Source: Pratylenchus scribneri
Lineage: Eukaryota; Nematoda; Chromadorea; Rhabditida; Pratylenchidae
Reading direction: 5' to 3'
NCBI GenBank assembly: GCA_030063045.1
Contig: JAQSEB010000020.1
Location: 124,001-188,000, forward strand
Length of the DNA: 64,000 bases
The notes under the pieces are model-generated. The model saw only the letters and a program-made list of their open reading frames with translations. It was not told the DNA's origin and did no database searches. A program made the position numbers and the translations under genes. This document shows, in pieces, positions 58,301 through 64,000 of the stretch (its first letter is position 1; every line of letters begins with the position of its first letter).

Positions 58301-61300
58301 AAACCAATTTTGTTTAGTCAACAATTAAAGGGTATTAAACGGTTTAAACCAATTTTGGTTTGGTCAACAATTAAAGGGTATTAAACGGTTTAAACCTATT
58401 TTGGTTTGGTCAACAATTAAAGGGTATTAAACGGTTTAAACCAATTTTGGTTTGGTCAACAATTAAAGGGTATTAAACGGTTTAAACCTATTTTGGTTTG
58501 GTCAACAATTAAAGGGTATTAAACGGTTGAAACCAATTTTGGTTTGGTCAATAATTAAAGGGTATTAAACGGTTTAAACCAATTTTGGTTTGGTCAATAA
58601 TTAAAGGGTATTAAACGGTTTAAACCAATTTTGGTTTGGTCAATAATTAAAGGGTATTAAACGGTTTAAACCAATTTTGGTTTGGTCAACAATTAAAGGG
58701 TATTAAACGGTTTAAACCTATTTTGGTTTGGTCAACAATTAAAGGGTATTAAACGGTTTAAACCAATTTTGGTTTGGTCAATAATTAAAGGGTATTAAAC
58801 GGTTTAAACCAATTTTGGTTTGGTCAATAATTAAAGGGTATTAAACGTTTTAAACCAATTTTGGTTTGGTCAACAATTAAAGGGTATTAAACGGTTTAAA
58901 CCTATTTTGGTTTGGTCAACAATTAAAGGGTATTAAACGGTTTCCCAAATCAAAATATAATCAAATGATGCGTCTTGATGAGGTCTATCAATTGATAAAG
59001 TTAAACTTCCGGAACTGTTACAATCTTTTCGGCAATTTTAATGTATTTTCGACATTAATATTTTAATAAATAAATGAAATTATCGTACATTTTGTTGCCT
59101 GGCAGTCTGTAATGCTTTTTCCCATTGGCCAGCTTGAACCAGCATGTCGATGGCGGCGACCACATCCACATCGATGAGTTCCCTTTAAGGAATATTAAAT
59201 GCGCAAATTGCCTAATTTGAATTTACCCAATTCGCCCATGGGTACGCAGAAATTGGCGATAGGTCTCCTCAACGATTTGTTCCATTTCTGGGGCCAATTC
59301 CTCGGCAACCTATTTTAATTATTTTTTTGATTAATTTAATTAAATAATTTTATTATTTTTTTTATTTTTCTAATTAATTATTTTTTTATTTTTATAATAA
59401 ATATAATTTTTTAATTAATTTTTAAATTAATTTAATTATTTAATTTTTTGATAATTCATTTTTAACCAATTAAATACAGGAAATTTTACCCTTTTCGCTT
59501 TTGCCCATTCGTGGGCATCAAGCAATGCTTCAATTGATTCCGTTGGCCGATTGGCAAGCAAAAATGTTTCGCCGGCACCCAAAAATTGCCTCAATTCCAT
59601 TTGGCGTTGTCCAATTCGAACCAACAAATCCATGCCATCCTCCGAGTCACCCAAGAATTTTACAATAATTTCGGCTGCCTTCAAAATATGAAGAATAAAA
59701 ATATTAACATGGAAAAAATTTTACCCAATTTTAATTAATTATTTATTAATAAATATTCATTGAATTTTCCCAGATTTTTAATTTTCTAATAAGGGAAATA
59801 TTATATTAAAATTTGAAAATGCAAAAAAAATGTTTAATTTAAGGGCATTATTATATTATAATAGTCAATGCCAAAAATGCCTAATAAGGGACTTTCATAT
59901 TTCTCCTACTGTATCCCCACTTTTTGCCTCATCACCCCCTCACCCTATCAATATCAATCAAATATTGCGCCCCAATCCTCATTTATAAATTAGACCTTTT
60001 TCCTGCCCAGTCTTTTTTGGGTGTTACATTATTACTAATGATAATGAATATTAAATATATTTTCGCCTAATTGTTAAATAAATAATTATTTAAAGTCCAG
60101 CAATTCCCTTTAATCCCTATCCCATTCATTCATTGGGCCACAGGGGGGCTTATTAGGCTTCCGTCGAAGGCCCGGAAGAGAGCCTAGGCCTAGAGTTCTC
60201 GACAAAAATCACTTTATTACTAAATTATAAATAAAAAATATTATTTCAAATTTTTTTAAAAAATTGTAGAATTTTAAAATTTTAATCAAAAATTCATTTA
60301 ATTAATAGAAAATTTTTAAATTTTTATTCAAAAAGTTAAATTCTCCTAAAATTCATTTGATTTAATTACAAATTGAACATTTTTTATTAATAATTTCCCC
60401 TCCAAAAAATGCTCACAAAATTCTTCCAAAATTCCATGTGGATAAAAAAAATGAATTAAATTCCCCATCCAAAAATTGTCCCAAATTCCACGTCGTGCAA
60501 ATTACCTTAGCCAATGACTGTGCCACCAATTGTTGGTCCTGTTGCTGTTGTTGTTGAGCGACGACCGTATCATCCATTCCCAATCGCATATAACATTCCA
60601 CTGCTCTTCGGTATTCATTTTGCCTTTCCCATTCTTTTGCTTGTGCCACCAACGATTGAGCCCCCTTTGCGCCGGAACGCAGTTGGAAATCTTCATAATC
60701 GGACTGAAAATAAAAATTAAAATGTAACTTGGAATTGGTTAAATAAATTATTGTGTAAATTTAATTATTATTTTATAAATTTATTTTTAAATTATTTATT
60801 TTTGTTGAGGGTTGAGCCCCTATTATTTGTACTGGCCCAACTTGCGCGAACGCTTATAACTCATCAAGGACGGAACCGATTTTGATGAATTTGAAACCAA
60901 ATTAAAGAGCAGACTTTTGGCTATCTAAAGATATAAATTTTATTTAAATTGGTTCAGAATTTTTGGAGATATGGCCTAAAAACCCATTGAACATTTGATT
61001 AATCCATTGTAAAGTCATACAGAATTTTAGACATCATAACTCTGATAATCCTAAATCAATTTAAATAAAATTAATATCATTGATAGCTAAAAGTCCGCTC
61101 TTTAATTTGATACCAAAATCATCAAAATTGGTTCAGTCCCTGATGAGTTATAAGAGCTCCTGACAAGTTGGTTCGGCGATAAATTGCGCTATTTCGAAAT
61201 AATATATTTTGGTTTCAATTTTTTTTCATATTATTTTCCTTTAAATTTTTTCAATTTTGGATATAATTTTCCTTTGATTTTCTAAATTTTTTGGATATTA

Positions 61301-63452
61301 TTCTTTGAATTTCCCGAATTTTTTGGATATTATTTTCCTTTGAATTTCCTCAATTTTTTTCCTATTCCCTACTGACTTGGCATTGTTGCAATTCATCGGG
61401 CAAATAGTCACGTGCAATGCGCAATGCCTCGGGCCACATGGCCGATTCCCTGTAGAATGCCAAAATGATGCCGGGTCGATTGGCACGAAGCAGAAAACTC
61501 TCTGCTCGGGCATAATCTCGCTAGGAATTTTTAATTAATTAATATCATTTTTCGAATAATTATTTTTTGACTAATTTTTCTTATTTTTCAAATAAATTTT
61601 TGAGCTAATTTTTCTCATTTTTTAAAATATTTTTTGGGCTGATTTTATTCATTTTTTCTGAGTTAATTTTTTTATGATATATTAAAATATTTTCTGGGCT
61701 AATTTTCTAAAAAATTTTTCGGCTTTTTAATTTTCCAATTTTCTCATTTTTAAAATAATTTTTCATCTGATATTTATCATTAAAAATTTTTTTTGGGATG
61801 ATTTTTATCATTTTTAAAATTAATTTTTTGTACTAATATTTATCAATTTTAATTAATTTTTTAGGCTAATTTTCAAATCTTTAAAATAATTTTTTGACCC
61901 TATTACCTGTTCCAGTGCAACTCGTGCTCTTTGAACAAATAATTCAGGCAATTGTTCGGGGCAATGTTCTCTAAAAATTAGAGGAGAAAAATACTTAAAT
62001 ATAAATCCCCTAAAGACGTACTGTGCAATTCGTTCGGCCGCATCCCAATTTTGGTTATGTGTGTGCATTAGGACTGCCTCACGCGCTTTTCCGGCCTTCA
62101 AATAATGCTCCTGAAATTTGTTTTTGAAATATTAATTAATTTTTTAAAGAAATGTTAGCAAGGTTTTTCAAGAAGTATTGACGACAATTTGGGTAAAAAA
62201 TTTGCCAAAAATTTTTTATTTTGGATGAATTTAATATTTTTATTACTCATCAAATGAAAGTACACAATAGCAGAGTGGATTAAGGCTTACATTTTTGCTT
62301 TTAAGGATTTTGAAGGTTCAATACCTAGCAAAGTAAAAATATTTTTTCCATACTGTTTAAATTATTTATTTTCCTGGGTAAGAATCCAATAGTCTAGCTG
62401 ATTAGCGCCTATGTCTTTTTTTTTGAGGGGATTCAAGTTTCGATACCCAGTATCATGAACTAATTTTTCCCCTGATGCTTATTTCCATGGGAGAGCCTAA
62501 TAGCTGAGTGATTTACTGTCTATATTTTTTTGGGGACTTAAATTCGAAACATAGCTTCATAAAATTATTTTTCCAATGATGTTTAACGCAAATTTTATTT
62601 CCCATTATAGTGGATTATTACGGTCTACATTTTTTTGCTTATGAGGATTTAAGATTTGCTACCCAACATCGTTAAATAATTTTTTCGATGCTTTTTAACC
62701 TATTTTTTAATACCTAAAGGGCAATAATTTTTAATAATCTTAAAATCATTCCATTGAATTTCATTTATTCTCTAATAATTTTTAATAAAATTTCTATCCA
62801 AAAATACCATAATTTAAAAAATGTATTCAAAAGCCTTACTTCTGCCTTGTCCAATTCGCCCTCATCCTCCAAATGTTCCGCATATTTTTGTTGAACAAAT
62901 TGAAGTCGATGGCCAGCACCCAATCGGCAAAGTTCAAAGGCAAATTCAAAATCACTGAACATGGAAAAATTCAGAAAATTTTAAAAAATTTAATTAAAAA
63001 TTTTGAAATATTTTCATTGAAGGAAAAATTCATTTAAAAATTTTTAAAAAATTAAATATTTTTTCCAATTCAATTTGACCTTTTTGTGACGGCCATGCCG
63101 ATGGCCTCCTCCAATTGGTCATGGCGAGTCAACAATTTGACGGCCGCATCACCGCCCAAACTTTTTGCCCAAAGGTAGACAATCTTCAAAATTTTATTTA
63201 TATTTAATTTAATTTATTTTATTTTAAATTTTTTGTATTATTTAAATTTATTTTATTATTTTATTTTTTTATTAAAATATTTATTTTATTTTTATTATAT
63301 TTAAATTTATTTTTATTATTTAAATTAATTTAAAATTATTTTAATTTATTTTTATTTACCTGTTTTTGTGCCCGTTCACCGCCTTCTGCCTTGGCCAATC
63401 GATGGGCATCGGCCCATTGTTCTGCCTGCTGATACATGTCAACGGCAGCAGC
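55387..63452 (-). CDS. IFT172: Intraflagellar transport protein IFT172, C-terminal part
   Basis: Peripheral IFT-B subunit needed for ciliary transport and tip turnaround; in nematodes it would act in ciliated sensory neurons. Seventeen exons are in the window, from 63360-63452 through 63080-63183, 62840-62954, 62022-62110, 61907-61970, 61377-61520, 60506-60703, 59490-59678, 59227-59309, 59089-59182, 57843-57992, 57650-57790, 57306-57436, 57189-57246, 56676-56843, 56359-56509 and 55387-55538, coding the last 707 aa. The gene continues beyond the right edge, so the WD40 half is absent. Family signatures in order: YLWAKSLGGDAAVKLL, DFEFAFELCRLG, HNQNWDAAERIA, FLLRANRPGIILAFYRE, GDSEDGMDLLVRIG, VDVVAAIDMLV, NQYLDITDAID, EVKEWVLAISVGQ and the GFPVIDEG C-terminal region. 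Residues are TPR-like helical repeats. Confidence 0.97.
55845..55995. mobile_element. Dispersed repeat R, copy 3
   Basis: Contains GGAGCAATATTTGATTGATA and GGTGATTAGGCAAAAATGGG, matching the complement of 26.5 and 59.9 kb copies. In the last intron of IFT172. Confidence 0.65.
58125..59030 (+). mobile_element. Satellite-bearing element (family S), largest array
   Basis: About 16 tandem units of the TTAAAGGGTATTAAACGG / TTTAAACCAATTTTGGTT repeat. Two unit subtypes, ending in CCAATTTT and CCTATTTT, alternate in blocks, and some have GGTCAATAATT instead of GGTCAACAATT, suggesting block amplification. In IFT172 intron 57993-59088, antisense to the gene. Confidence 0.92.
59875..60210. mobile_element. 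Dispersed repeat R, copy 4
   Basis: Longest R copy: CACCCTATCAATATCAATCA, GCGCCCCAATCCTCATTTAT, then CCCATTCATTCATTGGGCCA and GGGGGGCTTATTAGGCTTC. In the IFT172 intron 59679-60505. Confidence 0.7.
60832..61175. mobile_element. Fold-back MITE, family P, copy 4
   Basis: Arms GCGAACGCTTATAACTCATC and AGAGCAGACTTTTGGCTATC on the left, with complements on the right (GATAGCTAAAAGTCCGCTCT, GATGAGTTATAAGAGCTC). In the IFT172 intron 60704-61376. Confidence 0.8.
62255..62710 (+). repeat. Run of tRNA-like SINE relics in IFT172 intron
   Basis: Four degenerate tandem units of about 110-120 bp. The first has an A-box-like TAGCAGAGTGGATTAAGGC (about 62,269) and a B-box-like GGTTCAATACC (about 62,321). Later ones show TAGTCTAGCTGATTAGCGCC with TTTCGATACCC, TAGCTGAGTGATTTACTG with TTCGAAACA, and a decayed fourth. 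Each is followed by AATAATTTTT. A single related A box (AGTAGCCGAGTGGATT) is at about 41,148. Confidence 0.75.
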
Positions 63453-63479
63453 CTGGACAAAAATTTTTGGTTCAATTAA

Positions 63480-63990
63480 AGTCAAAATATTTTTTAAATG
63501 ATTTATAAAACAAATAAAAAGAAATTTTACAAATTTGAAAATATTTTTTGATAAATTTTTGTAAAAATTTTAAAAAATTTGGAAATATTTTTTGATAAAT
63601 TTTTATAAAAATTTTAAAAAATTGAAAATATTTTTTAATAAATTTTTATAAAAATTTTAATAAATTTCAAAATATTTTTTGATAATATTAAAAATTTAGA
63701 AAATTTGAAAATATTTTTTGATAAATTTTTATAAAAATTTTAAAAAATTTGAAAATATTTAATGATAAATTTTTAGAAAAAATTTTTATTAAATTGAAAA
63801 TATTTTTTAATAAATTTTTATAAAAATTTTAATAAATTTCAAAATATTTTTTGATAATATTAAAAATTTAGAAAATTTGAAAATATTTTTTGATAAATTT
63901 TTATAAAAATTTTAAAAAATTTGAAAATATTTAATGATAAATTTTTAGAAAAAATTTTTATTAAATTGAAAATATTTTTGAAAAATTTCT
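63480..63990. repeat. Tandem AT repeat at the right edge
   Basis: Units of about 44 bp (TTTTTTGATAAATTTTTATA, AAAATTTTAAAAAATTTGAA) with a longer repeat of about 185 bp visible between 63,660 and 63,985. Lies in the next upstream intron of IFT172, cut by the window end. Confidence 0.8.
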
Positions 63991-64000
63991 TTAAAAAAAA

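Noticed and set aside
1..64000. Bacterial features such as operons, CRISPR arrays or ribosome-binding sites
   Set aside because: All supported genes are split by introns and encode eukaryotic proteins; tandem repeats seen lack spacer-repeat structure.

Overview
The window is eukaryotic and reads as an animal, most likely a nematode. Genes are split into small exons of about 20-350 bp, apart from two exons of 1-1.6 kb. The introns are very AT-rich, with GT..AG borders and acceptors such as TTTTCAG, TTTTAG and TTAAAG. Exons are far richer in GC than introns. Several proteins are typical of ciliated metazoa (IFT172, sphingomyelin synthase, MATH-BTB, EndoU, LITAF-type). EndoU has an acceptor-like TTTCCAG directly before its ATG, as expected for a spliced-leader-accepting gene. 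No tool was run; every exon below was read by eye, and the exon lengths of each complete gene model sum to a multiple of three.

Layout. 1-2.7 kb: intergenic, with a large AT-rich minisatellite. 2.7-7.2 kb (-): sphingomyelin synthase-like enzyme. 8.1 kb: intron-containing tRNA-Asn. 8.2-11.5 kb: intergenic, including a GC-richer stretch. 11.6-12.3 kb (+): RPB10, the 67-residue shared RNA polymerase subunit. 13.0-14.7 kb (-): unrecognised multi-exon gene lacking a visible start. 14.9-15.7 kb: DNA transposon with terminal inverted repeats. 16.2-22.6 kb (+): RecQ5-type DNA helicase with a long N-terminal extension. 22.7-34.7 kb (-): a 13-exon gene for a very charged protein of about 1,711 aa with repeated SPWA-x-RRRERE and S-P-x-K motifs. 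37.2-39.9 kb (+): secreted EndoU-family endoribonuclease. 40.5-43.4 kb (-): LITAF-domain protein. 44.7-50 kb: a cluster of three near-identical small coiled-coil genes (-), one larger unrecognised gene (+) and a thioredoxin-like TXNDC17 homologue (-). 51.0-51.9 kb (+): URM1. 52.1-54.9 kb (+): MATH-BTB protein. 55.4 kb to the right edge (-): the C-terminal 707 residues of IFT172.

The other major content is repetitive DNA. At least eight families of short, often fold-back, non-autonomous DNA elements sit in introns and intergenic gaps. Three copies have clear terminal inverted repeats plus target-site duplications (8 bp at 33.5 kb and 50.4 kb, hAT-like; 5 bp at 14.9 kb). One family carries an internal array of 40-some-bp repeats and appears in introns of six different genes. 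tRNA-derived SINE-like relics recur. The genes do not form an obvious pathway; they are mostly housekeeping genes beside a small, recently duplicated local family.
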